From Pleurostoma richardsiae (Eukaryota > Ascomycota > Sordariomycetes > Calosphaeriales > Pleurostomataceae), in the NCBI GenBank assembly GCA_030052745.1, contig JANBVO010000015.1, forward strand, positions 248,001 to 312,000: a stretch of DNA of 64,000 nucleotides, read 5' to 3'. The notes under the pieces were generated by a model. It saw only the letters and a program-made list of their open reading frames with translations, searched no databases and was not told the origin of the DNA. The position numbers were made by a program, and so were the translations under genes. Positions within the stretch are counted from its first letter, which is position 1. Each line of letters begins with the position of its first letter. Below, piece after piece: positions 43,750 to 56,214 of this stretch.

Positions 43750-44910
43750 ATGAGTGACGCGGGCGTTTTCGACCCGACGAGCGTCAACCTCGATGACGCC
43801 GATCAGGCGCAGGTCGTGTGCTACCTGAATGCCGGCGGCAACGACTACAACGGACATCTCGGCGCGCGCGTCTCCTCCATCTTCGTCATCTTCTTCGTGT
43901 CGACCGTCTGCACCTTCTTCCCTGTAGTGGCAACCCATGCCAAGAGGCTCAGGATACCCCTGTATGTATACCTGTTCGCTCGCTACTTCGGCACGGGTGT
44001 CATCATTGCCACGGCCTTCATACATCTCCTGGATCCAGCCTATGGCGAGATCGGGCCGGCATCCTGCGTGGGCCTGACGGGCAACTGGGCCCAGTACACC
44101 TGGCCGCCCGCCATCGCCCTCACCTCCATCATGATTATCTTCCTGCTGGATTTCCTAGCCGACTTCTACGTCGAGAACAAGTACGGAGTGGGACACGAAG
44201 GCGAAAATCCCGACGTTGCGGACCTCATCACGACGGGCGCGGGAACTGACGGCGCTATCGACACCACCGGCGTCCGACCCACCCAGGTGGATGCCCCTCG
44301 CAACCCTGGCATCAGCGACTACTCTGCCGGCCGGCGTGGCGTTGGCGAGTCCAAGGAGGAGATCATCAAGCTTGCAGACCTTGACAGCTTGTACTCGACC
44401 CCGGCGGAGGCCGACCGCGCCTTCAAGGAGCAGATCGCAGCGTTTCTGATTCTCGAGTTCGGCGTCATCTTCCACAGCGTCATCATCGGCCTCAATCTTG
44501 GCGTCGTCGGCGACGAATTCAAGACTCTGTATCCGGTGCTCGTCTTCCATCAGTCCTTTGAGGGTCTCGGTATCGGCGCCCGCCTTAGCGTCATCCCGTT
44601 TCCTCGTCGCCTGCGCTGGATGCCCTGGGCTCTGTGCCTTGCCTACGGATTGACGACCCCCATTTCCATCGCTATCGGTCTCGGCGTGCGTACGACCTAT
44701 AACAGCGGCTCCTTCACTGCCAACGTCGTCTCCGGCGTCCTCGACTCCATCTCCGCCGGCATCCTCATCTACACCGGGCTGGTTGAGATGCTCGCCAGGG
44801 ACTTCATCTTCAACCCCAAGCGCACTCGCGATAAGAAGCGTCTGGCCTTCATGCTGGTTTCTCTGTACTTGGGCACAGGTATCATGGCCCTTCTCGGCAA
44901 GTGGGCATGA
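43750..44910 (+). CDS. ZIP-family plasma-membrane zinc transporter (Zrt1/Zrt2-like)
   Basis: Predicted zinc (or iron) importer of 386 aa in one exon. The ATG at 43750 sits in a good context (GCCACCATGAG). Eight hydrophobic segments are expected: helix I around SSIFVIFFVSTVCTFFPVV, helix II-III with YLFARYFGTGVIIATAFIHL, a variable cytosolic loop between III and IV (about residues 140-215), then the metal-binding helices IV and V carrying HSVIIGLNLG and HQSFEGLGIGARL, the two signature His-containing motifs of the family. The tail is very short (LGTGIMALLGKWA). The cytosolic loop has few His, so the usual His-rich zinc-sensing loop is weak. The gene has a pyrimidine-rich promoter; zinc-responsive elements were not identified. 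Confidence 0.95.
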   Translation: MSDAGVFDPTSVNLDDADQAQVVCYLNAGGNDYNGHLGARVSSIFVIFFVSTVCTFFPVVATHAKRLRIPLYVYLFARYFGTGVIIATAFIHLLDPAYGEIGPASCVGLTGNWAQYTWPPAIALTSIMIIFLLDFLADFYVENKYGVGHEGENPDVADLITTGAGTDGAIDTTGVRPTQVDAPRNPGISDYSAGRRGVGESKEEIIKLADLDSLYSTPAEADRAFKEQIAAFLILEFGVIFHSVIIGLNLGVVGDEFKTLYPVLVFHQSFEGLGIGARLSVIPFPRRLRWMPWALCLAYGLTTPISIAIGLGVRTTYNSGSFTANVVSGVLDSISAGILIYTGLVEMLARDFIFNPKRTRDKKRLAFMLVSLYLGTGIMALLGKWA

Positions 44911-45598
44911 GCTTTGTGCGTCAGCATTCCAACAGTTACAAAACACAAGACGAGTTCCTTCAAGACATGTCTTCATACATGCAAGCTGGTGCCAGCCTTT
45001 AGCAGTGTTCAAAAGAGACGGGAAACAATTCGGATCTAGCACCTTCCTCTTAATCTTTCTTTCCATCCCGTCTAGGGAAATCGGCCCCCATATTTATCTA
45101 CCCATCTTCTCTATTCCCATGTAATGTATCTCACAGATACCTGCATAACAGATAGTTACATCCTCATAATCGAGACCCTGATAGTTTCTGCGTTCGTTAA
45201 ACTTAATGCCAACAGCTCTGATACCCTAGTAACTCTGTTCCGTACTCTCGGATATTAGAGCTAACATTGCTCTGCCGCAAGCCCCGACGTGAGGCATACG
45301 GTGCCTTGCTTTGGACAGAACAAAGACGCTGCCTGTGTCATGGCTGCCTCTTTTCTTCTCAACTCCTCGTGTTTGGCCGTTCAACAATGTCCTGTTTCCT
45401 TGGCTGGCGCATTGCCCGTTTATCTGCCCCTCTCTCACCACGGAAACATGCTCCCTCCAGTCCAGCAAGCCGAGTCCCCCTCGATGGCGCGGCGACAAGG
45501 CTTGTACGGTCGGTAGTGCATCAACCCGATCTCCATGACAGGCCGCGCCAATACTGGTCTTGCTCCTTGTTCGTGTCCATTCCCCGCGTTCTGCGCTC
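44911..45598. other. Intergenic between convergent genes
   Basis: About 0.7 kb. A minus-strand frame (45226-45633) continues past the stop of the mucin-like gene in another frame; see that gene and the 13-bp duplication. Confidence 0.6.
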
Positions 45599-45620
45599 TC
45601 ACTGCCAGCTCTCACTGCCA
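45595..45620. repeat. 13-bp tandem duplication at the 3' end of the mucin-like gene
   Basis: GCTCTCACTGCCA twice in direct succession (45595-45607, 45608-45620). The stop codon of the minus-strand gene (45599-45601) lies in the distal copy. One copy fewer would shift the frame and extend the protein. Confidence 0.9.
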
Positions 45621-46867
45621 GGCAATTCAGCAACTGCGCTCATCTCCCCGCTCCTCCTAGCACGCCCTCTACGCACATCGCCCACCAGCCCGCCTCCCCC
45701 CGGGTGTCCCGCTACATTCTGCACCACAGGAGTCCCTTCCAGCTCACTCCTTAAACCCCATGGCCGTGCTGCCCGCCCATCTGCCTCCGATACGGGCTTG
45801 CCGTGAGCTTCGGGTATTGTCGGCGTAGTCGGGTCATATTTAGGTGGCTTTGTGCCGCCGTCGACCTTGCCGCTCTCGGTTCCTGACGGTGGGCGCCGCC
45901 GTTTACGCCGTAGGTAGAAGAGAGTTACTATCGTTGCAAGAAGGACCAACCCGCCGACTGCGGCACCGACGGCTATACCTGCCTTAGCGCCGGAGGTGAG
46001 TCCAGACGCAGTGTCGCTGTCCGAGGGGTCACTTGCCGTCTCGCTGGGTGAGGTCGTGCCACTGGTACCGGCCGCCGTGCCGCTTGATGGGGTGGTAGTA
46101 ATCGATCCTGTCTGAGCGGATGTCCTGCTTGATATGATCGATCCTGATTCAGCTGTCGATGTGATCGGCGAGGAAGCGGATGATCCATTCGCGCTGGCTG
46201 TTACGCTTGGTGAGGGGGCCGTTGATACTGTCTCGGTCTGGGTCGCTGTCTTAGTACCACTGGTGGAACCGGAGCTCGGTGATGCTGCAGTCGTCCCAGT
46301 CGTTCCAGTGGTTCCAGGCGACGAAGACGCGGTAGGAGTGAAGCCCGCAAAGAACTGGATGCTTTGTCCGGTGCTCTGGGGCAGGGAGCAGATGTTGGTA
46401 AGGCTGGTAGAATCGCTGAATGCTACTGTAGCTGACGAGGCGTCGGTGCAAGAGCAGTAGGAGCCGGGACGGAGGGTCGAGGGGTTTCCCTCTTGCGAAC
46501 AGGCGGCCCAGACGCCGTCACTGTCATCGCAAAGTGTGAGAGCAACCCATGGCTGGTCTGAGAAGGGTTAGTCCAACGCTCGCCTCCCATAACTAGTCTA
46601 AGCGCCTCGCTCACCGATCTCCTTGTCAGGACAACTCGAGTCTTTGTAGTCCGGGTCACTGCAACCGGCCATGTACGTCAAATAACTGCCATACCCAGTG
46701 CCGTGGAACCCGAAGCACGCATTGTCGACCAGACAGTTGTCTCCAGCTCCGCAGCAGGTCTGGTGGCCAAAGGCATCGTTTCCGCACGGGATGAAGCTCC
46801 CATCTAACTTCTCGCCCGCGGCTGAATAACATGTGCCGTTGCTGACCAGGATATTGGGGTCGCTCAT
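45599..46867 (-). CDS. Mucin-like single-span membrane protein with Cys-rich head
   Basis: Two exons, 46867-46615 and 46557-45599, intron of 57 nt (GTGAGC, GACTAACCC branch, CTCAG); about 403 aa. ATG 46867 is preferred to the in-frame GTG just upstream. Order: Cys-rich N-terminal region (NGTCYSAAGEKLDGSFIPC, TCCGAGDNCL, CSDPDYKDSSCP), then WVALTLCDDSDGVWAACSQ and SYCSCTD, a long Ser/Thr/Gly stalk (about 150-265), one transmembrane helix (AGIAVGAAVGGLVLLATIVTLFYL) with RRKRRR stop-transfer, and a Pro/Gly-rich cytosolic tail. This layout matches fungal surface sensors or wall-stress proteins, but no WSC domain is evident. No cleavable signal peptide is visible, so the start or a missing upstream exon remains open. 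Confidence 0.8.
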
Positions 46868-47994
46868 CGCCACGTTATCAGAACTTTATGGCAGGCGAGC
46901 TCCGCTGGCCGTTATGAGCACTCTGTGAGTCTCCCGACGCATCCCCCAACAGTAGCTTATGACAAGTGAGAAGAGAGAGAAAATGAAGCCTTCAGAAGAA
47001 GTTTGAGAGCGGTTCAATGACGTCTGCTTGATTGTATATTCTATGACGCTGTTTCCCCGAACCCCTGGAGCTTGACTGGTCAACCGGCAGCGTAGTAGCC
47101 AATCGAGGAAGCCAGGAAGATATGCTCCGCGGGACTTGTAGGAATGCCGCTATAGTTGGGGGACTGCCGATATAGCGGTATGACCAATAGCAAGGCCCCC
47201 CTTGTCTATCATCCCGTCATTGTGCTCTTGGCGTTCGCGGTCAGGCATTCTGAGAACAACGCTGTCACCAAGGCCCTGGGTCTTTACTTTGCGATATTAC
47301 TCAAGTATGATCGGGAAGCATGATTTTGTTGCCTTTGCATCAGCACAATGTTTCCTGATGGCCATAGCCTTCGGTGCTCTCATCTGACTACAAAAGCCTC
47401 GAAACGTGTTATCAACACACTAGCGACCCCAGTTTTCAATTGTTAGGTGGGAAGTTCTAGTTCAGGATGCCTTTATGTTGGTTATTGGGCGATCTAGGCT
47501 TTTCTAGATCGTGAATTATGACCTTACACGGATCTCCCCGTTGGAAAGTGTATCGTGGCACTAGCCATTGTCCTCCTATGCCCAACTTGCAACAATGACA
47601 CTTCTGAGGCGGGAAACAACCCCTGGCCCGTGGGCTAGTATGGGTCGGCTTGTTTCTCGATAAACCCTAGTTTTGTTCTCATTCCACCGACATTTGAGCC
47701 ATGGTATTTTCAAGGTGGTGTGACTCCATCGACGCCCCGAGTCAATTGACTTGTTCACACGATGATCAGATACAACTCCCTGTTCCGTATTGGGAGTCGG
47801 GTCCTTCATACCACTTCGTCCTTGTGATCGTCAGGCGTGAGTAGTAGCGTGAGCAATGTCGGTATAGATGGCCCGCTCTCCAAGCGAGAAAGGTCGCGGA
47901 GCTCGTCAAAAACAGTTGGTAAGGTAATCAATGGTTGGCTGGGTATTATGAAAGCTCTCAAATATGAAACCAATTCGCAGAGCTGGGGCATGCC
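46868..47994. other. Intergenic, no gene supported
   Basis: About 1.1 kb: upstream of the mucin-like gene and 3' flank of the MFS gene. A perfect 8-bp inverted repeat with 6-base loop (CGATCTAG, 47490-47497; CTAGATCG, 47504-47511) is present. No gene. Confidence 0.55.
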
Positions 47995-50351
47995 TCAATG
48001 CGCAAACCTGAAGTCAAGCCTCCTACTCCCCTGAAGCGTGGTTGCCTTTCTATACTGGGCTTGCTGCTCTGGCGTTAATGCATTCCAAAGCTTCTCTTTC
48101 TGCCGGTTCCTCCAGATATAATAGAGCTTGGTGAGGACGAAGAGGATTAGGGACATGACGTTGATGGCGAGTAGGGTTGAATTGCCCCGATGATAAAGTG
48201 GCTTATCATCTTCTCGATAGATGTACGAGGAGAAGACACCCCCAGTCTGGACACTCATCTTGTCCAGGTTAGTACGCAGTCAGCGAAATTCCATGGGGAA
48301 TCCCGGGAAGGCGAAAGATGATTAGCTTACATTATATAGAGCGGCAGAGACAGTGCGTGTTCCAACGTTGTTGGAGTTCTTAGAACACCAGCCGACCAGA
48401 ATCGCGTCTGAAACGATACCAAGTCAGTCCAGTTCAACATACTAGCAAGATGTAGAGCAGACAACTCACGGCAGTAAGGGTAGGACAGCAAGACCATGAC
48501 TAGAGCATAGGTGCCCCACTTGTCCTCGAAGACGTCCGGCCAGAATCTTAAGGCGATGATGCATGGGAGCGTCCAGAGAGGTTGGAGGATGGCGACGAAG
48601 GTCCGCTCATTTAGCCATTCCGAGAGCCGGGTGACAAGGAGAAGATTAACAATATGAGCGATGTCCTAGTCAAATTGTCAGCAACACTAAGCCTACAGAA
48701 AGTCTGGCAAACGACTCGGCGACATGAAAGACTTACCGCGGGAATAGTGAGGAGGTTGGTGGTGAAAGTACTAAATCCCAGCGCCCGTAGCGTAAGTGTG
48801 ATGTAGAGCTTCGGGGGCGATTGCGGCATGTACGCCACCAATCCAAGAGCGTAAAGTGGCCATAAGTCGTAGTCCTTCAGTGCTTCCCAGAGCCGCCGCG
48901 GCGTTAGCGCCTGGCGGTTATGCATGTCGCCCTTGGACGGGTCATCGCGGAGGACACGGTTGACAACGACAGCTACCTCGCGGTCAGTAAACCAGCCCTT
49001 GGGGCGGAACCACGTCTTGGTCTGCACGGCGGACGCAGGCATCTTGAAGAAGGACACCACGCCAACGGCGAGGGTGATGAGCCCCTCGATGAGAAACAGC
49101 CATCTCCATCCTTCCCAGCCAAAGAGACCCCGGAGGTGCAGGAGCGCGTAGGCGAGGACGGAGGTAACGATTCCAGTCACAGACAGCGTCGTCCAGAAGT
49201 AGCTGAGGCGAATGGGGAGCTCGCGAGATGTGTAGAAGTAGGAAAGCCACAGGACAAGGTCTGGAATGAAGCCTCCCTATAAAGACACGGTGACCAAGGA
49301 TCAGCACCTCTATAAGCAAAGACTAATTAGTTTCTGGGCGAGGATTGCATATACCTCAAGGAAACCAAGAAGACTGCGGGTGACGAAAAAGGAACTGCGC
49401 CCTGTCAAGGCGCACTGAGAGATGGCGACGAGCGACCATACGACCATCTGCGTCGGAATCCATCTGTCGGGTCCGAGTGCCTTAGAGATTAGTTGTGAGG
49501 GGAGCTCTGCAGCAAGGAATGACACGAGGAAGATCGAGTGTCCGTAATTGTAATCTAGGTTTCGTATTAGCGAGTGAGTAAACAGTGTTTCCGATCCTGT
49601 CCTTGTGGTCATCGAAGTTGAGACCCTAGTAAAGCGACTCCGTGTTCTATTTAAACGAGCTACCAGAAGGAGAGCATTAATGGCTGACCGTACCGTTTGT
49701 GCTGAGTCCCAAATCGTCTAGCATGTTGTCAGATATGGCCTGGCTCAGATTTGCTCGGTCCACTTGCAACCCAAAGAACATGACACACTGCATCCAAGTC
49801 AGAGACCAGAATAGCTGTAAAATCAATATTGAAGAACTCACAGCCCACAGGCAAACTTTCCAGTCAAGCTTACGGACCAAGTGTCTCTCCTCCTCAGCCG
49901 ACCACGTTAGTAACGGGTCAAACTCATGTCTACACTCGTACTGGCAGTCATCGTAGACCTGTCGCCAGTACGCCGCAGCCTCATCGTCTGCAAATGGATT
50001 CTTCTTTTCAAACGGCTCATGTCCGCCAAGTTCAATGAGCTCTTCTCCCAAGAGGGGGCTGATTGTGATCTCCGTTGAGTCTACAGATCCGTAGCTCTTG
50101 GAGTCGTCTGCGTCATCACCGGTGAGTGGTTTGTATGACATTTTGACAGTATTAGGCCGTTCCGGGTCATCTGATAGGGATGTCGGTAAGAGGGTTGCCG
50201 ATGATCTTATGCGGGATAATTCCACCCAGTCACCCTCGTCCTCGTCAGCTCCGTAGGCTTGATTCGCTTTAGTACGATTCCCGCGACGTTGAATACCAGC
50301 CTGGGAGCTTTCCCCCGGTTGAACGGCAGCATCAGAGCCGCGACTGTTCAT
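47995..50351 (-). CDS. MFS transporter, Dal5/Tna1-like, with long N-terminal extension
   Basis: Predicted anion:cation symporter. The start is uncertain: ATG 50351 (MNSRGSD) or ATG 50141 ([10 protein letters not shown]), with the same frame open upstream to 50501. Exon 1 ends at WKVCLWA and joins [18 protein letters not shown], then LDDLGLSTN, then [20 protein letters not shown], then [20 protein letters not shown], then [51 protein letters not shown] and a final exon from 48258 ([18 protein letters not shown]) ending RRLDFRFAH. Central-loop motif: [20 protein letters not shown]. Twelve hydrophobic segments. The N-terminal extension is acidic ([25 protein letters not shown]). All introns have usable borders, so the gene appears intact. 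Substrate unknown: a nicotinate, allantoate or vitamin-like anion. Confidence 0.86.
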
Positions 50352-51349
50352 GTTGCATAATGACCGGGCGGAGAACGGGGAGCGCCCTGATATATGTCTC
50401 AGGGCTTGCGAGAGACGATCAAACGACTTGTGTGAGACAAATGGCGTGCTACGGCAGCGCATTGTTGGCATGAGAGACCCCCACATGACACCCGAACGCA
50501 TCCCTTGAACCTAGTCGAGCCTAACACGAGAACTGAACGCATGCTCGCCTAGCGCATGCCATGCTTGAATAGCCATGATAAGCGGCGGGATTGCAAATGG
50601 TCTGGCGCTGTCTTAGTTGATGCTCAGGTGGTGCAGTTTGAGCGCTGATTGCAAGATTCCGGGACCTTTTGGGTATGCGGGGATTGAGCACGACATATCA
50701 GCAGTGAATTGTAACTCTTCTCTTTGGCTGCGGATCATCCCGGTTTCAGGGTAGCTAAGCGATGTCGTGATCAGATATGCTCTTGGCGTCATCAGACCCC
50801 GTGAACGACCAGACTACTAAGGACCAGACCACAGAACCCGGGTTTCATGCTCAAGCAACTCACCACAACCACTCAAAAATACAAAATGGAGATTCTGGAC
50901 GAGGTACGGTCCTCAAAATCTCAATACCAAAGAGACATGGCTACTGGGTGGCAGGAATGGCTCATCCAGCTGCCTGCCGGCGGTTAGCGGCGGAGATATG
51001 CTCGGAGGGGCGTATGGCATCTCAAACAATTTTCGATTACAGGAGGCCAGAGACTCACACGTTATGTCTAGATCTCAGTCCAAGTTGTAAGGGCTAAGTG
51101 ATAGAAGATGAGATTTCAAGCCGGAGAGGACGGGCATGATTGGAGGCCAAGTGAATGGTCGCCTGACCTTCTGCTACACATTGAACTAAGACATGTCGGT
51201 CAACCTCAACTAACCCACATCTGGATAGTCCATGTGCTCCTAACAATAATCTATAGCGGCGGTTACAGCCTTCCACTTCCTCTTCTATAGATAGCCACCA
51301 TCCCCCTGGATGAGCAGACCGAGGAAGTTGTATGTGACTAGTGATTAAT
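50352..51349. other. Intergenic: MFS promoter and aldo-keto reductase 3' flank
   Basis: About 1 kb. No gene; short frames at 50777-51097 and 51094-51369 have no domain. Confidence 0.55.
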
Positions 51350-52460
51350 TTAATGGCCCGGGATGTCAACTCCTTTAGACCGGTAATACTTAACGACTCT
51401 AGGTATCAGCTCTGCATTTTGCCCCTTCACGGTTATCGCCCCCTTGTCCGAAATTTCCTTCACTTCGCGCTCTGTGAGCTTGAAGTCGAACACTCGCAAG
51501 TACTCTTCCATTCTCTCCAGATGTCTACTTGTCGTCACGACCACGATATCCTGATCGATGCACCACCTCATACACACAACTGCAGCGCTGACTCCGTATT
51601 TCTGCGCCAGCGCCTCTAGCGTGTCATCGAGGGGCCCTGGGATGTTGCGTGTGACAGGGGCGAGGGCACCATATGCCGAAATGGCGATTCCAGCCGCATC
51701 GGGGCTGCGCGAGAAACATACTAGGTCGCTCTGTGGCATATACGGGTGGAGCTCGACCTGATTGATGCTGGGTGGGATGCGTGCCGCGGCGAGGACCGCT
51801 CGAATGTGCGGCTCCTCGAAGTTGGACAGACCGATAGAGCGTGCTTTGCCGCTTTCCTTGACAGACTCCATGGCAGCCCACGCCGCCTGCAGCTCTGTCT
51901 CGGACTTTGTCCAATATGGCGAGTGGATTAGATACCTGCACCGCAGTAATACCGGCATGTTAGTCACCTGACAACTTGAACTGACATATGAGATGGTGCA
52001 ATCGATACATACGAGTCCACATAATCCAGTTTGAGCTTGTGAAGGCTGATGTCAATTGCTGTCTGTGCCTGGGTGTAGTTGCCGAATATCTTTGTCGTCA
52101 CGAATAGGTCTTTCCGCTCGACCACCCCTTCATCTATGCTCTCTCGGATTGCCTCTCCTACCTCCCGTTCTGTGTTGTACATCTCGGCTGTGTCAAGGTG
52201 ACGATAACCCACGCGAATAGCGGACTTAATGGTCTCCACAGTCCCTTGATCGATCTCATCTGCCTCCCGGTTCTTTTTCAAGAGGGCAGTACCGCAACCG
52301 AATGCAAGCTTGTACCCAGTGAGAAGAAAGGTCAGTGATATTGTCAGAGGAAGTGAAGGATTTGTGGGACCACAGAAAGCTATGCGGAGAGTCACTGAAG
52401 AAGATTGGGATCACTTACCACAGGGACCGAGGTCCCGCCGTTGAGTGTTAAATTTGCCAT
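51350..52460 (-). CDS. Aldo-keto reductase
   Basis: Predicted NADPH-dependent reductase of aldehydes/ketones with the (beta/alpha)8 AKR fold. ATG 52460; exon 1 encodes MANLTLNGGTSVPV, and the first intron ends at a TACAAG acceptor after an ATCACTGACC branch, joining LAFGCGTALLK. A second intron lies near 51973-52019, joining YVDS.. to YLIHSPYW. Catalytic residues: Asp and Tyr in HLDTAEMYNTE, Lys in VTTKIFG, His in LIHSPYW. Cofactor-binding patterns: ARSIGLSNFEE, NQVELHPYMPQ, APVTRNIPG and VVTTSRHLERMEEYL. The C-terminus ends KGVDIPGH; about 300 aa, normal for the family. Physiological substrate unknown. Confidence 0.93.
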
Positions 52461-55400
52461 GCCTGAATCACAACTAGATACTACCTATTCGACGAACTCT
52501 ATCTCGAGTTGCAGCGCAGGTATCAAGTGAAGTTACTATATAATATGATTCTAATGGGTATTGTCGCGAGATTCCATTCCGCCGAAACGGCACCGAGATC
52601 CTCTATAGGGTCTGTGGCCGGTACCGACACAAATACTCGGGGTTTAATCATTCAGACCGGTAAGTCCGTGATGATAAAACCGTGGTCTTCCTTCAAGGTC
52701 CTAGAACTAGCATGGAGAAAGTAGGAGCTGATGGTATGATTGATCGGTACTGAGATGTGTGCCTGCAAGCAAATGGAGAGTGCCACGGGAGAGGGCCGCA
52801 GCGGACATCACGGTTAATTCACGTGATGGATCATGATGTTTGCCAACCCCAGCGAACATCATGATTCATCGAGACGAACAAAAATAAGGTTTAGGTAGCT
52901 TCCCTTTCGTTCTTCCGAGCTTTTGTGTACTGTCAGCAGCATCGATCTAAGAGCTGATGAAGTCAGGGATGTAACCGCCCTGGGCATCTAAGATCGTGCA
53001 AGAATCCTCCGAGGAAAGAGTTATTGAGTTGGAACGTTGCCATTAAGGCTTGAATAGCCCCATTATTAGCCTCTTCAACTACAGATGTCTCGTAGAGAAC
53101 ACAACTTAATTGGGTCCCTAGAGCCCGCGTAGAGACCTTTTGCCGTTCATTGCATCCCGCTTGAAGCTGAGATATCCAGATCATAGTGTGACCTGAACTC
53201 CCGTCATGTTTGAGACTGGAGGTTCCTCCATGTTCCTTTGTATGGATGGCCGGTTAATTGCTGGAGATGAGTTAATAAGAACGAGCAGATACCTTCCACG
53301 GCCCGCATCAACTTCAAGCCGAACCCCAAGGAACTGGTCAGGGCTGCGGACGTCCAACCAAGCATGACCTTTCAGAGATTAGTGAAAACTGGGGAGTCGC
53401 TGACATCATCACTAAAATTTACGAATGGTCTTGAGCTGTCCGAGAGGGTCGAACTGCTTGAGCATATTGACAGGCTCCCAAGTCAAGATATTCGCAGCGA
53501 ACCCTCATTGTCGCTTAAGTCGATTCGATAGCAACATGTGGGATCCTCCACCACCTGGGCCGTTCACACACAGATGCGCATGCATGTTTCGAAGAAGATC
53601 GAATGTCCCAGAGGCCATAAGCATTTTCTAAGTTCGGGGCAAAGAAGCTGAAAACCTTCCTGGCGAAGAGGGACAAAAAAATGTGATGGCCGACCAGGTA
53701 CAATATTCACACCGAATCGGTACAGTTTTAACTAGTCAAAGCGTGTCGTCGTATGATAGCTAGGAAGGCAACACTTTGCAAAATAGTGCTCATCTCCTTA
53801 GCACTTCCGGGCCATGCCAGCCATGAAAGGCGGAGTCCTTCCAAGGACTCAGTCCTTGTGATGTTGACCTATTGTTCTTCGAGTCGGCTCTACGGTCTTA
53901 ACCACCTTTACGAGCACAATGAGACCATTCGCTGCACCAAGAGAAGCGGGTGAGATCCCAAACAGTATCGGCACCCGAAGACGTTACTTGGGGTTTGCCA
54001 TAGGTCCAGGTGGCTCGATGGGAGCGATGGACCCACGCTGTAGACTACTTGGTGGAAACTGTAGGCGAGCCTGTGTGCCTGTTGGATTTTCTCCTTCGTC
54101 ATCTGGTCGTGTCCCTGTATCCCACTGTTTCTCGTATCCCCACTACACAGTACGTACGTCCAGGTATGGTACGTCCAGGTATGGTATTCACCTACGGCAT
54201 TAATACCACGCCCCACCCCTGCGCCCGGCCCCCCGAGCACCCCAGCGTGGCGAACTTGATTTTCAACCACAGGAGCTTCCACGTGATAGACAGTCTTCGC
54301 TTTCAGGGCATGCCTCTGTGCCTGTCGGGTACTACGGCACACACATGGCTGTCAAAGCTGCTCGTTTTCAGGCTGCTGTGACGCCGGGAGGCTGGCCCGG
54401 ATAGGCCGAATCTTCCGTTTAGTCCCAGTGGGAAGCAGGGAACAGTCAGGAACGGCACGGCAACGGTCGGTCCAAAAGCCGGAAAACTGTGTCGATCATC
54501 TCGGAGCTACATTAGATGAATCAGTTACTTGGCAGTATGTAAGCAAAGCTCCGGCGATAAAAGTGCGGTTCGGGTAGGACACAGCCCGGCAAAGTTGTTG
54601 ACACAAGCGGGATTTCCTCTCCTGCCGTGGAGACACTTGAGAGTAAGACAAGAGTCTGTGGGCGGGGTGCGCGGTAATATGTACTCGGTGAATACCCCTG
54701 AGAGGAGGCTTGGCCAAGCCGATCTCTCCATCTCTCCACGGACGGCAGACCGGTGCGCTAAATCGGGGCCAAGTGGGGGGTGGGGGCGCCGTTTGTTTTT
54801 TTTCCTTCTCCTGATGCCCGACCATTCCGAGTGCATCGAAATCTCAGGAATTCCGACCGTGGTGCTGGGAATTAGTTCCCGCGCCTTGAGACAAGGGCAA
54901 AGTCAAAATGCACGTGGGAAACAAAGGAATGCAAAGCGACGGTTGAACCTTATCGGAGGCCGGAGAGCTGATAATGGCTTTTTGGCCGGATATCAACCCC
55001 TTTTTGACGTCCTGTTGTCTCCTTGAAAACACAGGTCGTCCCGAGCAACCCCGAGGCTCCTTAATCGTGCAGCGAACATCCTGCACACTATTCCCGCTCG
55101 GATTACCGGCAAACCACTCAGCTGAAGGGCCTAGGCTGACGTCACGGCCATACGCGTTACGCTATTTTCCTGCTCAGCTAGACCACAGTTGGCTACTCCG
55201 CCTGGATGGCCTGTTGCCGTCCACTAGTTTCCTGTGTGCTAACGCTGCCGGGTGGACCTCGGTTCGTATATGCATGGATCTTCTCACTCCTGAGCAGGGA
55301 AATCGTGGTCGGCGGCTAGCAGGTGGTACCTCGGCGCCAACACACACGGCAGCGGGCTCCGGCGACACACCGATAGGGGGCGGGGTACTATTGTCGTGGA

Positions 55401-56214
55401 GGAGGTTGTCTTTTCCCGCCATCTCCAGCCTTCTCCTATTCTGGACACGGAGGTTGTCGCCCTTTGATTTGCCGGTGCGAACAAGCCCTGTGGACATAAA
55501 AAAAGAAACACTCAGTGAAAACCCTGCTGGCTCCCAAAGGGCCGAGAACCGCCAGCCATCCCCAGCTCGCGACTCTTGCAGCCATAGCCACCCCAGTCAC
55601 CCTACGGACGGAGAAACGGCCAGCGTCTGCAACTTCCTATTAGCTTGGAGCGAGGCCATTCTTCAAACCCTCAAGCTCCGATTCGTGCTGCAGCCTCCTC
55701 GGTCGATCCACCGCCAACAAGCGCCATCACGATACGAACCGGACGAAGACTCTGGAACAGCGAAGAACCCAGCCGGGAGATCCATTCTGGTAGAAACTAG
55801 GCCTTCTCTTTGTTGGCGCTTAGCCCCCCATCCCTGTCTTCCCCAGCGTCTCGCGGCTTGCTGCCCTAGGCGGTTGTGTACTTGCCGTCATTCAGCATCA
55901 GTAGTCCCGATCATGATCCGCCCGCGGTGTACAGTAGATACGAGATTCCGTGAGTGATCTGTGACAATGACATGACCGAGTCCACGTATCCGTGGCCAGG
56001 TGGGTTGGTTACCAGAATAGCATGATGCTCCATCTACACGCTCAGCTCGCTTCGATCGCTCCCGTACAAGACTTTGTGCCTTTTTAGACCCCGTTCCCAG
56101 CCCCTTTCCTCTTCCTCTTGAACCCTTAACTCTCGTTCGAAATCTCACCCAGAGTCGCTCGCTGTCTCTTAGCAGACAACAGTCATTCGTTCAACAATCA
56201 CTACTCGATCCAGC
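52461..56214. other. 3.7-kb gene-poor stretch upstream of the wall-protein gene
   Basis: The largest interval here without a supported gene. It contains frames up to 327 codons (54974-55957, plus) but these have non-family, proline/arginine-rich translations and overlap frames on the other strand. A 15-bp tandem duplication (about 54156-54185, CGTCCAGGTATGGTA-like) lies within. From about 56080 the sequence becomes pyrimidine-rich, as expected of the next gene's leader. It is probably mostly promoter or decayed DNA. Confidence 0.5.
54156..54185. repeat. 15-bp tandem duplication
   Basis: Two consecutive copies of a GTCCAGGTATGGTAC-type unit in the gene-poor stretch. Confidence 0.75.

Noticed and set aside
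44155-45066. 303-codon minus-strand frame
   Set aside because: Antisense of the ZIP transporter.
47490-47511. Perfect 8-bp inverted repeat as a terminator or binding site
   Set aside because: Short palindromes of this size occur by chance; no supporting context.
54974-55957. 327-codon plus-strand frame in the gene-poor stretch
   Set aside because: Arg/Pro/Ser-rich translation without a recognisable domain; competing frames on the other strand; kept only as a remark in the interval entry.
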